Notes under the pieces: generated by a model
Told to the model about the DNA's origin: nothing
The model's database searches: none
The model's input: the letters and a program-made list of their open reading frames with translations, nothing else
Program-made: the position numbers and the translations under genes
From: Xanthomonas floridensis
GTDB lineage: Bacteria; Pseudomonadota; Gammaproteobacteria; Xanthomonadales; Xanthomonadaceae
Assembly (NCBI RefSeq): GCF_001642575.1
Contig: NZ_LXNG01000034.1
Location: 62,001-126,000 of the forward strand
Direction of reading: 5' to 3'
Length of the DNA stretch: 64,000 nucleotides
Shown: piece by piece, positions 45,994-54,982 of the stretch
How the letters are laid out: each line of letters opens with the position of its first letter
Numbering within the stretch: position 1 is the first letter of the stretch

Positions 45994-46824
45994 CTAGCGC
46001 GGGTGGTTGTCACCGCCAAGCTGTCGACGCAGGAACTGCACCGACCTATGCGCCACGTGCTCGGCGATCGGGGACTTGTACGGCGAGCCGATGGCATGCG
46101 CGCCGCTGGCGAAGGCGATCGCCTGCTTGCGCGCTGGCGCCGTGCCCAGCGCCTCGAACATGGCCAGCATCGCCGGCACCGAGGAGATCGGGTCCTGCTC
46201 GCCATTGGGCGCGCGGTAGTAGCCCAGCATGACCGGGCAGTGCACCTGCGGCCACGGCGGGGAGGCCGCAAACAGGTTGCACAGACCACGCAGTGTGCGA
46301 AAGCCATCGGGATGGATGGTGTCCGACCAGCAGGCCTGCACTGCCGCGGTACGCGGGTACGGGTCGGTGACCGGCACCTGCGCCTCGCAGAGCCGATCCA
46401 GCAGGCCGGCGTTGACGGGCTGGATGCCGGGCGACCACGCCACCACCGCGGCAACCTGCTCGGGGCGCTGTGCGGCCAGCCATAGCGCCAGGCTGCCGCC
46501 CAGCGAGGAGCCGACAATGGCCACGCGCTCGCCCATGCGCTGCGCCTGGTCCAGCGCCTCCAGTGCCGAGGCCTGCATCGCGGCCGGGGTGAGCCCGGCC
46601 ATGGCATCGGCTGCGCGCTGCCCATGGCCGGGCCAGCGGTGCACGTAGCCATTGGCGTCCAGCGCATCGGCCATCTGTTCGGGCAGCGCGCCGGCTTCGC
46701 CAGGGCTTGCGGAGAACCCGTGCAGGTACAGCAACGCCAGGTCGCGGCGTGTCGGCGTTGCGGTGCGCCAGTGCCAGCGCGCCGCATTGCCCGGTTTCAG
46801 GTCGGGGCTAGCGCTGTGCGGCAT
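45994..46824 (-). CDS. Alpha/beta hydrolase
   Basis: 276 residues. Nucleophile elbow 'GSSLGG' puts the catalytic serine at S107; 'LYLHGFSASPGEAG' forms the oxyanion loop, and the end 'SGAHAIGSPYKSP' carries the catalytic His. It resembles carboxylesterase/serine hydrolase enzymes acting on small esters. The start ATG 46824 lies 17 bp inside the end of the hybrid kinase gene, so the two are translationally linked, which is unusual for a hydrolase. A role in making or breaking a signal molecule sensed by that kinase is a hypothesis only. Confidence 0.9.
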   Translation of the reverse strand: MPHSASPDLKPGNAARWHWRTATPTRRDLALLYLHGFSASPGEAGALPEQMADALDANGYVHRWPGHGQRAADAMAGLTPAAMQASALEALDQAQRMGERVAIVGSSLGGSLALWLAAQRPEQVAAVVAWSPGIQPVNAGLLDRLCEAQVPVTDPYPRTAAVQACWSDTIHPDGFRTLRGLCNLFAASPPWPQVHCPVMLGYYRAPNGEQDPISSVPAMLAMFEALGTAPARKQAIAFASGAHAIGSPYKSPIAEHVAHRSVQFLRRQLGGDNHPR

Positions 46825-48541
46825 GCTGGGCAAGCAGCGCAAGCAGCTCGTGCGCGTTGATCGGCTTGGACAGGTAACCGGCCACGCCGGCAGCAGCGGC
46901 CTCGCGCATCGAATCGGTGCGCGTGTCGGCGGTCAGCACGATGATCGGCGGCAACCGGTCAATCGCATCGCGCGCCTGTCCCAGCGCGTCCCAGCCGGAG
47001 GTGCCGGGCATGTGCAGATCGAGAAAGACGATGTCCGGGCCGGCCTGGGCGATGCGCTGCACCGCATCGGTGCCATCGGCATGGAAGCTCACCCGGTGCC
47101 CGGCGCGGGTCAGCAGGTTGCCGATCACCAGGCGATTGGTATCCATGTCCTCGAACACCAGGCAATGCAGCGGCGGCACTGTCCGTGCGTGTTCGGCCAG
47201 CGCATCGCGCACATCGCGCGTGCGGCTGCTGTTGGCGGCGGCGGCCGGCAGCTCGAAGATCCAGCGGAAGATGCTGCCGCCGGCAGGGTTGTCGCTCACC
47301 GTCAGGCTGCCCCCCATCGCATCGGATACCGACAAGGCGATGTACAGGCCCAGGCCGACACCGCCTTCGGCACGGCTGAAGCCGGTGCTGAGCTGGGTGA
47401 ACGGGGTGAAGATGTAGGCCTTCCTGTCGTCGGGCACGCCGATGCCGGTATCGGTGACGGTGGCCTCCAGCGTCCAGCGCCCATCGGCCTGGGTCGCCTC
47501 GATCAATAGCTCCACTGCGCCGCCGGCCGGGGTGAACTTGATCGCGTTGATGACCAGGTTGGTGATCACCTGCTCGATGCGGCCTTCGTCGCCTAGCAGG
47601 TAGGGTGTCTGGGCCGCTTCCATGCGCACGCCCAGCGACACGCCCTTGGTGGATGCGGCGGTCGCGCAGACCGCTTTGACGGTGGTCAGCACGTCCAGCA
47701 TGCTCAACGGCTTGCTGTGCAATTGCAGGCGCCCGCCATCGATGCTGGCCACGTCCAGCACCTCGTTGACGCGGTGACGCAGGGCGGTGGCGTTGACCGT
47801 CACCGCCTGTATCAGATCGCGCTGTTCGGCCGGCATGGTGTCGGTGTCGATCAGCTGCGCGCAGTTGATGACGGCATTCAACGGCGTGCGCAATTCGTGG
47901 TTCATGGTGCTGATGAAACGGCTTTGCGCGTCGCGCGAGGCAAGCGCCTGCAATGCCACTTCCTGCATCGCGATCACGATGCGCGACACCAGCAGCGGCA
48001 GCACCATGCTCAACGCCACCGCATAGACAAAATACGCAGGCCGCGACAACCAGTAGCCGGCCGGTGCGGTCACCAGCATCAGCACGAAAGTGCTGAGCAG
48101 CACCGGCAAGGTGGCGCGTTGCCCGTAGCGCGCCACCGCGGCGATGGTGATGAACGGCAGGAAGGCGTTCAACGACATCAGCAGGATGAAGGCCTGGGAG
48201 GTCTGGATGCCGATGAACAGCAGGCTCATCGCAAAGCCCACCGCATCCAGCCATTCCCCCTGCGCGATGGTCTTGCGCCGCACCAGCACCATCCAGACCA
48301 CCGAGATGACCCACAAGGCCACCGCGGTTGGAAACACCGCATGCGCATCCTTGACCAGCACCGGCTGCGGCCCATACAGCCAGCCCAGGCACCACAGCGT
48401 CACGATGGTCTGCACCACCACGCGGCCAACGCAGGCGCGGTATTCCAGAAAGGACTCGAGCAGCCGCACCAGTCTGTCGTTGCGCAACTGCCTGGCCGCC
48501 GGAATCAGGCCGGGCGCTGCGCGGTGGGAAGAGCTATGCAT
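46808..48541 (-). CDS. Membrane hybrid histidine kinase with receiver (RpfC-like layout)
   Basis: 577 residues from ATG 48541. Five or six membrane helices occupy residues about 35-195, then HisKA with H215 in 'FISTMNHELRTPLNAV', an HATPase domain with 'NAIKFTPAGG' and 'GVGLGLYIALSVS', and a C-terminal receiver with the phosphoacceptor Asp in 'IVFLDLHMPGTSG'. The layout is that of RpfC minus its Hpt domain. The Hpt is encoded just upstream as a separate gene, with an 8-bp overlap. Signal unknown; the membrane part could sense a diffusible or membrane-associated signal. A hydrolase gene overlaps its end by 17 bp. Confidence 0.9.
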   Translation of the reverse strand: MHSSSHRAAPGLIPAARQLRNDRLVRLLESFLEYRACVGRVVVQTIVTLWCLGWLYGPQPVLVKDAHAVFPTAVALWVISVVWMVLVRRKTIAQGEWLDAVGFAMSLLFIGIQTSQAFILLMSLNAFLPFITIAAVARYGQRATLPVLLSTFVLMLVTAPAGYWLSRPAYFVYAVALSMVLPLLVSRIVIAMQEVALQALASRDAQSRFISTMNHELRTPLNAVINCAQLIDTDTMPAEQRDLIQAVTVNATALRHRVNEVLDVASIDGGRLQLHSKPLSMLDVLTTVKAVCATAASTKGVSLGVRMEAAQTPYLLGDEGRIEQVITNLVINAIKFTPAGGAVELLIEATQADGRWTLEATVTDTGIGVPDDRKAYIFTPFTQLSTGFSRAEGGVGLGLYIALSVSDAMGGSLTVSDNPAGGSIFRWIFELPAAAANSSRTRDVRDALAEHARTVPPLHCLVFEDMDTNRLVIGNLLTRAGHRVSFHADGTDAVQRIAQAGPDIVFLDLHMPGTSGWDALGQARDAIDRLPPIIVLTADTRTDSMREAAAAGVAGYLSKPINAHELLALLAQHAAQR

Positions 48542-48998
48542 GAGGCTCCGCGTCGTCGAGAGGAAGGGTGCGCCGGTACTGTCTGACCAGTAGACCAGCG
48601 GCGGTTGCCACTGCAGTGAAGCGGTGCGCAAGCGTGTCGCCGAAGGCGTCGCGCTCCACGTCGCTGCGCAGCTGGTCGCAGGCCTTGAGCAACTCCTGCG
48701 AGCCGGTCAGCGAAATGGTGTTCTTCAACGAGTGGATCTGTTCCAGCGCCTGCGCCTGGCTGCTGGCGGCATCGCCCAGCGTGCACTGCGCAATGGCGCG
48801 ATCGATCTCCGCCGCAAACGCATCGGCGAAGGCGGCTGCCTCGGTCGGGTCCAGGCTCGCCATGGTGTGCAGCGTCGATCCGGCTTCGATCCGCGGCTGC
48901 GCATACGCCCGCGTGGCAGGCGCAGCGCTTGCGGCGCGCGTGCCTGCCTGCCGGAACGCGCGCAGGTGATGCAACAGGCTGGCGAGCAGGGCACGCAT
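48534..48998 (-). CDS. Stand-alone Hpt phosphotransfer protein
   Basis: 154 residues from ATG 48998. The C-terminal half is an Hpt four-helix bundle with the phosphorylated His H89 in 'EQIHSLKNTISLTGS', the H-x-L-K pattern of Hpt domains. The first 50 residues are a basic, Ala/Arg-rich stretch of unclear role, and could be a non-conserved start; a later ATG or GTG is possible (Met46). The gene overlaps the hybrid kinase by 8 bp, so it supplies the missing Hpt step of that phosphorelay. The response regulator at the end of the relay is not in the block. Confidence 0.85.
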   Translation of the reverse strand: MRALLASLLHHLRAFRQAGTRAASAAPATRAYAQPRIEAGSTLHTMASLDPTEAAAFADAFAAEIDRAIAQCTLGDAASSQAQALEQIHSLKNTISLTGSQELLKACDQLRSDVERDAFGDTLAHRFTAVATAAGLLVRQYRRTLPLDDAEPHA

Positions 48999-49152
48999 CG
49001 GGCGCCGCTACACCAGCCGCCCGGCGCGACGAGCGGAGCTGGCGGCCGCACGGCGCCTTTGGTCGCTGCCGCCGTGCGCATCACCCCAGCCCGAGCCTGG
49101 GCGCTGCACCGCCGGATCGATCACCGCCCCCACCGCCATCGTTGGGCTGCGC

Positions 49153-49638
49153 TCAATCGCGGAAGTTGTCGAACTGCAGCGGCAACTCGAAGTCGGCCTT
49201 CTTCAGCAGCGCGATCGCATCCTGCAGGTCGTCGCGCTTCTTGCCGGTCACGCGCAGCTTGTCGCCGTTGATCTGCGCTTCCACCTTGAGCTTGGCTTCC
49301 TTGAGCTTGGCAACCAGCTGTTTGGCCTGCTTCTGCTCGATGCCCTGCTTGACGGTGACCTTCTGCCGCGCGCCGGCCAGGTTGGTTTCCACGTCGCCGA
49401 ACTCCAGGCAGCGCACGTCGATGCCGCGCGCCAGCAGCCGCGCGCGCAGGATGTCGGTCATCTGCTTGAGCTGGAAGTCGCTGGGGGCGGACTGGTTGAT
49501 CACCTTGCCGTCTTCCAGCTCGAACGTGGCCTCGACTCCCTTGAAGTCGAAACGCGTGTCCAGTTCGCGGTTGGCCTGGTCCACCGCATTGGTCAATTCG
49601 TGCTTGTCGACTTCGGACACCACGTCGAAGGAAGGCAT
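49153..49638 (-). CDS. YajQ family c-di-GMP-binding protein
   Basis: 161 residues from ATG 49638, the full length of the family. 'MPSFDVVSEVDKHELTNAVDQANRELDTRFDFKG' type start, here split, and the end 'DLQDAIALLKKADFELPLQFDNFRD' are the classical YajQ blocks. In Xanthomonas campestris the YajQ homologue binds c-di-GMP and controls virulence genes through LysR and Clp-linked regulators (known from the literature). It is divergent from the DMT transporter, 106 bp apart. Confidence 0.95.
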   Translation of the reverse strand: MPSFDVVSEVDKHELTNAVDQANRELDTRFDFKGVEATFELEDGKVINQSAPSDFQLKQMTDILRARLLARGIDVRCLEFGDVETNLAGARQKVTVKQGIEQKQAKQLVAKLKEAKLKVEAQINGDKLRVTGKKRDDLQDAIALLKKADFELPLQFDNFRD

Positions 49639-49744
49639 GCAAGGCTCCTGCTGTCTGAATACAGCGGCCATTCTAGGCCATTGGCCGCGCTGCCCCGTGT
49701 CGGCGCATTGGCGGCCGGCGCGCTGCGGCGGCGATACTACGCCC

Positions 49745-50641
49745 ATGCCCACTCCCCGTTCTCCGCTTCCCGCCATCGCCTGGATGGTGGCCGCCGTGGC
49801 CTGCTTCTCGTTGATGGACGCGGGAATGAAGCTGCTGTCGGCACATTACCCGCCGTTGCAGGTGACCCTGCTGCGCGGCGCGGCGTCGTTGCCGTTCGTG
49901 CTGGTGTGGGTGCTGGCCACCGCCGGGCCGCGCTCCATCGTGCCGGTGCGCTGGGGGCTGCACCTGCTGCGCGGGGTGCTGGGCATGGTGATGATCGGCT
50001 GCTTCGTCTACGGCCTGAAGCGGATGCCGTTGTCCACCGCCTACACGCTGTACTTCGTCGCGCCATTGCTGGTGGCGGCCTTGTCGGTGCCGCTGCTGGG
50101 CGAGCACGTCGGGCCGCGCCGCTGGACCGCGATTGGCATCGGCCTGGTCGGGGTGATCGTGGTGCTGCGCCCCGGCGTGGACGGGCTGATCTCGCTGCCT
50201 GGCCTGATGGTGCTGCTGGCGGCCACGGCTTACGCGGTGGCCGCGGTCACGGTGAGCCTGTTGACCCGCACCGACACCCCGCAGGCGATGGTGGTGTGGT
50301 TCCTGCTGTTCATGGCGATCGGCGCCGGGTTGCTGGCCATCCCCGGCTGGGTGCCGCTGCAGGGCGGCCATGCCTGGTTGATCGCCGGCATGGGCCTGGC
50401 CGGCGCGCTGGGCCAGATCGCGCTGACCCAGGCCTTCCTGCGCGGCGAGGCCTCGATGATCGCCCCGCTGGAATACAGCGGCCTGGTCTGGGTGATCGGC
50501 TGGGACTGGCTGCTGTGGCAGACCCTGCCCGACACCTGGACCTGGACCGGCGCCGGCATCATCGTCGCCAGCGGGCTGTACTTGTTGCGCCGGGAGCGGA
50601 TACGGCAGGCCGACAGGCCGCCGCCGTTGGATAGGCCGTGA
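49745..50641 (+). CDS. DMT-superfamily (EamA/RhaT-like) transporter
   Basis: 298 residues with ten hydrophobic helices arranged as two EamA repeats; the start ATG 49745 opens directly into helix 1. 'LRGAASLPFVLVWVL' and the end 'GLVWVIGWDWLLWQTLPD' are typical of the YdcZ/EamA drug-metabolite exporters. The exported compound is unknown. The gene stops inside the beginning of a GGGATTC-type repeat array. It is a single gene between yajQ and metN. Confidence 0.92.
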   Translation: MPTPRSPLPAIAWMVAAVACFSLMDAGMKLLSAHYPPLQVTLLRGAASLPFVLVWVLATAGPRSIVPVRWGLHLLRGVLGMVMIGCFVYGLKRMPLSTAYTLYFVAPLLVAALSVPLLGEHVGPRRWTAIGIGLVGVIVVLRPGVDGLISLPGLMVLLAATAYAVAAVTVSLLTRTDTPQAMVVWFLLFMAIGAGLLAIPGWVPLQGGHAWLIAGMGLAGALGQIALTQAFLRGEASMIAPLEYSGLVWVIGWDWLLWQTLPDTWTWTGAGIIVASGLYLLRRERIRQADRPPPLDRP

Positions 50642-50796
50642 TTGGGGATTCGGCATTCGGGATTGGCAACAGCACGAACGCCGTTGTCCTTGCGAATCCC
50701 CAGCGGCCGGGATTGGGGATTTGCGATTCGGGATTGGCACCAGCGGAGCCGCCGTGGCCTTTGCGAATCCCCAATCCCCAATCCCCGACTCCCGGC
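50641..50796. repeat. GGGATTC/GGGAATC repeat block after DMT gene
   Basis: Units of ATTGGGGATT and TTCGGGATTGG alternate in several copies on the plus strand, ending with their reverse complement (ATCCCCAATCCCC) at about 50765-50790. The block starts at the stop codon of the transporter gene. Confidence 0.85.
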
Positions 50797-50845
50797 AGTG
50801 AACATTGACTGGTAGGCTTCACGACCCCCCAAACGGCCACGCGCG

Positions 50846-51853
50846 GTGATCCAGTTTCAGCGCCTGCACAAGTCCTACTCCGTTGACGGTCGTCAGATCG
50901 TGGCGCTGCACCCGCTCGATCTGCGGATCGGCCCCGGCGAGGTGTTCGGCATCATCGGCCACTCCGGTGCCGGCAAGTCCACGCTGATCCGGCTGATCAA
51001 CCGGCTCGAAGAGCCCAGCGGCGGGCGCCTGCTGATCGGCGAGGACGACGTAACCGCGCTGGACAGCCAGGGCCTGCGTGCCCTGCGCCGGCGTATCGGC
51101 ATGATCTTCCAGCACTTCAACCTGCTGTCCTCGCGCACCGTGTCTGGCAATGTGGCCTTCCCGCTGGAACTGGCCGGCACCGCGCGCGCCGAAATCGATG
51201 CGCGCGTGGCCGAGCTGCTGGCCCGGGTCGGATTGCAGGAGCACGCCAACAAGTATCCGGCGCAACTGTCCGGTGGGCAGAAGCAGCGGGTGGGCATTGC
51301 GCGCGCGCTGGCCACCCGGCCACAGATCCTGCTGTGCGACGAGGCCACCAGCGCGTTGGACCCGCAAACCACCGCCTCTGTGCTGCAGCTGCTGGCGCAG
51401 ATCAACCGCGAGCTGGGCCTGACCATCGTGCTGATCACCCACGAGATGGACGTGATCCGCCGCGTCTGCGACCGCGTGGCAGTGCTGGATGCCGGCAAGC
51501 TGGTGGAAACCGGCCCGGTCACCGAAGTCTTCCTGCATCCCAAGCACGCCACCACCCGGCGCTTCGTCTCCGAAGCCGAGCACGTGGACGAGGCCGAGCT
51601 GCATCGCGATTTCGCCGCGGTCGGCGGGCGCATCGTGCGGCTGACCTTCCTGGGTAACGGCACCTACGAGCCGGTGCTTGGCCGCATCGCCCGCGAGACC
51701 GGGGTGGACTACAACATCCTGTCCGGGCGCGTGGACCGCATCAAGGACACCCCGTACGGCCAGCTCATCGTTGCCCTGACCGGCGGCGACCAGAACGCAG
51801 CGCTTGCCGGCTTCGTGGCGGCCGGCGTGCATGTGGAGGATCTGCGCGCATGA
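50846..51853 (+). CDS. metN: Methionine ABC transporter ATP-binding protein MetN
   Basis: 335 residues starting with GTG 50846, which gives the family start '[11 protein letters not shown]'. Walker A 'GHSGAGKST', signature '[15 protein letters not shown]', Walker B '[12 protein letters not shown]' and the C-terminal NIL/ACT-like methionine-sensing domain ('[22 protein letters not shown]') are intact. It powers D/L-methionine uptake through MetI with the binding lipoprotein MetQ. metI overlaps its end by 4 bp. No SAM riboswitch fold was seen upstream by eye. Confidence 0.97.
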   Translation: MIQFQRLHKSYSVDGRQIVALHPLDLRIGPGEVFGIIGHSGAGKSTLIRLINRLEEPSGGRLLIGEDDVTALDSQGLRALRRRIGMIFQHFNLLSSRTVSGNVAFPLELAGTARAEIDARVAELLARVGLQEHANKYPAQLSGGQKQRVGIARALATRPQILLCDEATSALDPQTTASVLQLLAQINRELGLTIVLITHEMDVIRRVCDRVAVLDAGKLVETGPVTEVFLHPKHATTRRFVSEAEHVDEAELHRDFAAVGGRIVRLTFLGNGTYEPVLGRIARETGVDYNILSGRVDRIKDTPYGQLIVALTGGDQNAALAGFVAAGVHVEDLRA

Positions 51854-52548
51854 TTCCGACGTTGTTTGCCGCCGCCGGCGGTTTCTTCCGCAACCTCGAT
51901 GCCGCCAAATGGGGCGACATCGGCCAGGCGACGCTGGATACCTTGCTGATGCTGGCTGGCGCGCTGCCGCTGACCTTGCTGATCGGCCTGCCGCTGGGGG
52001 TTGCGCTGTTCCTGTGCGGCGCCCCGCAGCTGCGCCGCCGCCCGGTGCTGTACGGCGCGCTGGCGCTGGTGATCAACCTGCTGCGCTCGGTGCCCTTCAT
52101 CATCCTGATGATTGCGATGATTCCGCTCACGCTGATGCTGATGGGCACCTCGCTCGGCGTGCGCGGCGCGATCCTGCCGCTGGTGGTGGGCGCGGCGCCG
52201 TTCTATGCACGCCTGGTGGAAACCGCATTGCGCGAAGTCGATCGCGGCATCATCGAAGCCAGCCAGGCGATGGGCGCCACCACCCGGCAACTGGTGCTGC
52301 GGGTGCTGCTGCCCGAAGCGCGCCCTGGCCTGATCGCCGGTGCCACCGTGACCACCATCGCGTTGATCGGTTTCACCGCCATGGGCGGGGCGATCGGTTC
52401 CGGCGGGCTGGGCGATGTGGCCTACCGCGAAGGCTATATGCGCTCGCATGCCGATGTCGCGCTGATCACCGTGATCGCCCTGCTGGTGCTGGTGCAGCTG
52501 CTGCAGATGCTGGGCGACCGGCTGGTGGCGCACTACAGCCGGCGCTGA
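51850..52548 (+). CDS. metI: Methionine ABC transporter permease MetI
   Basis: 232 residues with five to six helices and the EAA loop '[26 protein letters not shown]' contacting MetN. '[17 protein letters not shown]' and '[18 protein letters not shown]' are MetI signatures. Starts with ATG in the ATGA overlap with metN, so both are co-translated. Inner membrane pore for methionine. Confidence 0.97.
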   Translation: MIPTLFAAAGGFFRNLDAAKWGDIGQATLDTLLMLAGALPLTLLIGLPLGVALFLCGAPQLRRRPVLYGALALVINLLRSVPFIILMIAMIPLTLMLMGTSLGVRGAILPLVVGAAPFYARLVETALREVDRGIIEASQAMGATTRQLVLRVLLPEARPGLIAGATVTTIALIGFTAMGGAIGSGGLGDVAYREGYMRSHADVALITVIALLVLVQLLQMLGDRLVAHYSRR

Positions 52549-52756
52549 GGCAGTGCAGGGCAGGGGTGGGCCGGCGGACGCTGGTCGTGCACCCTGGCAC
52601 CGGCCGTGCTGGCCGTGTTGGCGCAATCCGGCACGCCTGTCTGCATGACGCGATGCGCCGTGGGCTGCCACGGCGCGCTGCATCGCCGCCGTCGCTGCGG
52701 TCTGCTAGGTTTAACGTCTGCGGCCTGCCCGCACTCCTCCTCCCACGGATCCCCAC

Positions 52757-53560
52757 ATGAGCACTTTTGCGTTTCGTTCCCTTCTGGCTGCCGCCACGCT
52801 GGCGCTGGCGTCCTGCGGCGGCAGCGCTGGCGGCAGTGGTGGCGACACCCTTACCGTCGCGGCCACGGCGGTGCCGCATGCCGAGATCCTGGAAGTGGTC
52901 GAACCGCTGCTGGCCAAGCAGGGCGTGAAGCTGGACGTGCGCGTGTTCAACGATTACGTGCAGCCCAACGACCAGGTCGTGCAGAAGCAGATCGACGTCA
53001 ATTATTTCCAGACCGAGCCCTACCTGGACGCGTACAACCGCGATCGCAAGAGCCAGCTGGTGACCGTGGTCGGCGTGCATATCGAGCCATTCGGTGCGTA
53101 CTCGCGCCGCTTCAAGGCGCTGGCCGATCTGCCGACCGGCGCCGACGTGGTGATTCCCAACGACCCGAGCAACAACAGCCGCGCGCTGATCCTGCTCGAC
53201 AAGGCGGGCGTGATCAAACTCAAGGACCCGAGCAACGCGCTGTCCACCCAGCGCGACATCGTCGACAACCCCAAGCAGCTGAAATTCCGCGAGCTCGACT
53301 CGGCGATGCTGCCACGCGTGCTGGATCAGGTCGACCTGGCCCTGATCAACACCAACTACGCGCTCGATGCCGGGCTCAATCCCACCCGCGATGCGCTGGC
53401 GATCGAAAGCAAGGACTCGCCCTACGTGAACTTCCTGGTGGCCCGCGCAGACAACAAGGACGATGCGCGCGTGCAGAAGCTGGCCAAGGCCTTGACCAGC
53501 CCGGAAGTGAAGGCCTTTATCGAGCAGAAGTACAAAGGCGCGGTGTTGCCGGCGTTCTAA
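52757..53560 (+). CDS. metQ: Methionine-binding lipoprotein MetQ
   Basis: 267 residues. Lipoprotein signal ending 'LALASCGG', then a NlpA-type periplasmic binding domain: 'VAATAVPHAEILEVVEPLLAKQG', 'VNYFQTEPYLDAYN' and 'LINTNYALDAGLNP'. It delivers methionine to MetNI. A 208-bp gap separates it from metI, which could hold its own promoter or be a weak-stop region in one metNIQ transcript. A terminator lies 150 bp after the stop. Confidence 0.97.
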   Translation: MSTFAFRSLLAAATLALASCGGSAGGSGGDTLTVAATAVPHAEILEVVEPLLAKQGVKLDVRVFNDYVQPNDQVVQKQIDVNYFQTEPYLDAYNRDRKSQLVTVVGVHIEPFGAYSRRFKALADLPTGADVVIPNDPSNNSRALILLDKAGVIKLKDPSNALSTQRDIVDNPKQLKFRELDSAMLPRVLDQVDLALINTNYALDAGLNPTRDALAIESKDSPYVNFLVARADNKDDARVQKLAKALTSPEVKAFIEQKYKGAVLPAF

Positions 53561-53713
53561 GCGCGGCATGCAGCACGAAACACGCGGCGCGTGGCGCCTG
53601 GCGTTCGAAGACCGCGGTTGCGCGGAGTCTGGGAGCGTGTGTGTCATGGCGTGGCACGCATGATCGGTGCCGAGTTATGCCGCTGTTGGAAGCCAGTGCC
53701 GCGACTGGGCGAT

Positions 53714-53744
53714 CGCGCTGTCTTATGCAGACAGCGCGGTTTTT
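53714..53744 (+). terminator. Intrinsic terminator of metNIQ
   Basis: CGCGCTGTCT (53714-53723) and AGACAGCGCG (53729-53738) pair perfectly around a 5-nt loop, followed by GTTTTT. It lies about 150 bp after metQ. Confidence 0.88.
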
Positions 53745-54178
53745 CGCAGTGATTGCTGCCACGGTGACCGGCTGATTCGACTTCGGCCCGCTTCAGGACC
53801 GTCCCAACCCCAAGCGCCTGCCGTCAGCTGGTCTGCCGACCTGGTCAACCCGCGTGACAGCGGCCCCCTGACGCCCGGTGCGCTGCCTTTTCGTGCCTGC
53901 TGACGCGCGGTTGGACGGTGGCCTGCAAGTCGCTTGCATGCACTGACGCACGGACATCGTGAGCACGTGGCGCAAGCAACGTTGCACCCGGCGCCGGCGC
54001 TTCGATCGAACGGAGCAGAAGGTGCTTGGAGACGTGGATTCCCAAACTTCTGCCGAATTCTCGTGTGCATTGAAGAGACGTTGACGCAACGCGGCCTCGC
54101 CGTTGGATCGCTGATCCGCTACGCCATGCCGTATCGAACGCCACGCGCACAAGCCTGCGTAGCCTGCCGGTATCGCAA

Positions 54179-54209
54179 CACCCACACCCACACCCACACG
54201 CACACGCAC
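54179..54209. repeat. Short CACACC-type microsatellite
   Basis: Five consecutive hexamers of CCCACA/CGCACA form a purine-strand-asymmetric tract just ahead of a membrane protein gene. It lies within the 700-bp interval after metQ. Confidence 0.8.
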
Positions 54210-54263
54210 CGCTGACGCAGGCGTAGTAGCGTGGTCGTCCATCCCTTCCTGCAACCCGCTCCC

Positions 54264-54821
54264 ATGCCTCTGCTGCTTGCCATTCCGCTGGCCGTGATCA
54301 TTGCCCTGGCGGTGTTCGCGGTGTTGTTCCCGTTGTCGTTGCTGCAGCGCTTTCGGGTCGGCACCGCGCGTCGCCAGGCGCGTGGCTGGTTGCTGATGAT
54401 CAACCTGGCGTCGGCGGTGGTGTCCAGCGTGTTGTTTGTCGTCTTCACCCTGATTGCCGCGGCGTTCTGGCCCGGTGCGATCAGCCATGCCGCCTTCGGC
54501 TGGGCCTGCGGGCTGGTGCTGGGGGTCGTTGCAGTGCGCCTCACCCGTTTCGAGCGCACCGCGCAGGGCCTGTTCTACCGCCCCAACCTGTGGCTGGTGC
54601 TGGCACTGACGGTACTGGTGGTGGTGCGGGTGATCGCCGGCATGGTGCAGGGCTGGCGCAGCACCTGGCAGGGCGCGGCGTGGCCGGTCGAGGGCTGGCT
54701 GAGCCATGCCAGCCTGTTGGGCGCGGCGGGCGTGCTGCTCGGTTATGCGCTCGCCTACGCCACCTTGCTGTGGTGGCGCTGGCGCAACGCACGCCTGCGC
54801 GGCAGCGTCTACTGGCGTTGA
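54264..54821 (+). CDS. Polytopic membrane protein of unknown function
   Basis: 185 residues from ATG 54264; an in-frame GTG at 54231 is weaker. Four or five hydrophobic helices: 'LLLAIPLAVIIALAVFAVLF', 'WLLMINLASAVVSSVLFVVFTLI', 'AFGWACGLVLGVVAVRL', 'LWLVLALTVLVVVRVIAG' and 'LLGAAGVLLGYALAYATLLW'. It may belong to the DUF1453/CcdC-like group, but I am not sure. There is no catalytic motif. An 8-bp direct repeat sits across its stop codon. Confidence 0.75.
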   Translation: MPLLLAIPLAVIIALAVFAVLFPLSLLQRFRVGTARRQARGWLLMINLASAVVSSVLFVVFTLIAAAFWPGAISHAAFGWACGLVLGVVAVRLTRFERTAQGLFYRPNLWLVLALTVLVVVRVIAGMVQGWRSTWQGAAWPVEGWLSHASLLGAAGVLLGYALAYATLLWWRWRNARLRGSVYWR

Positions 54822-54865
54822 GTCATCGAGTCATCGAGTCATCGAACTGCGAGTCATCGAACTGC
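54820..54865. repeat. GAGTCATC 8-bp direct repeats
   Basis: GAGTCATC occurs three times in tandem from 54820 to 54843, then twice more with GAACTGC in between. The first copy shares its first bases with the stop codon of the membrane protein gene. Confidence 0.9.
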
Positions 54866-54920
54866 AGGACGTGCAGGCAACAGCGCCTGCACCATCAGGC
54901 CATCAGCGCCCCTCGCGCAC

Positions 54921-54950
54921 AAAAAAAACGGGCCTTGCGGCCCGTTTTTT
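54921..54950. terminator. Bidirectional terminator, ompW and membrane gene
   Basis: CGGGCC (54929-54934) and GGCCCG (54939-54944) with a 4-nt loop, flanked by A8 on one side and T6 on the other. It sits 33 bp past the ompW stop on the minus strand. Confidence 0.92.
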
Positions 54951-54982
54951 CATCACGCGTCAGTTGACTGGACGGCCATCGC

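Larger units (their letters stand above)
53561..54263. other. Long intergenic region after metQ
   Basis: About 700 bp. It holds the metNIQ terminator (53714-53744) and the short CACACC repeat (54179-54209). Frames on the minus strand between 53720 and 54150 are open but have no recognisable product; I support no gene. Confidence 0.55.

Noticed and set aside
50642-50845. SAM riboswitch upstream of metN
   Set aside because: The segment is a simple repeat block and I see no helix arrangement of a SAM aptamer.
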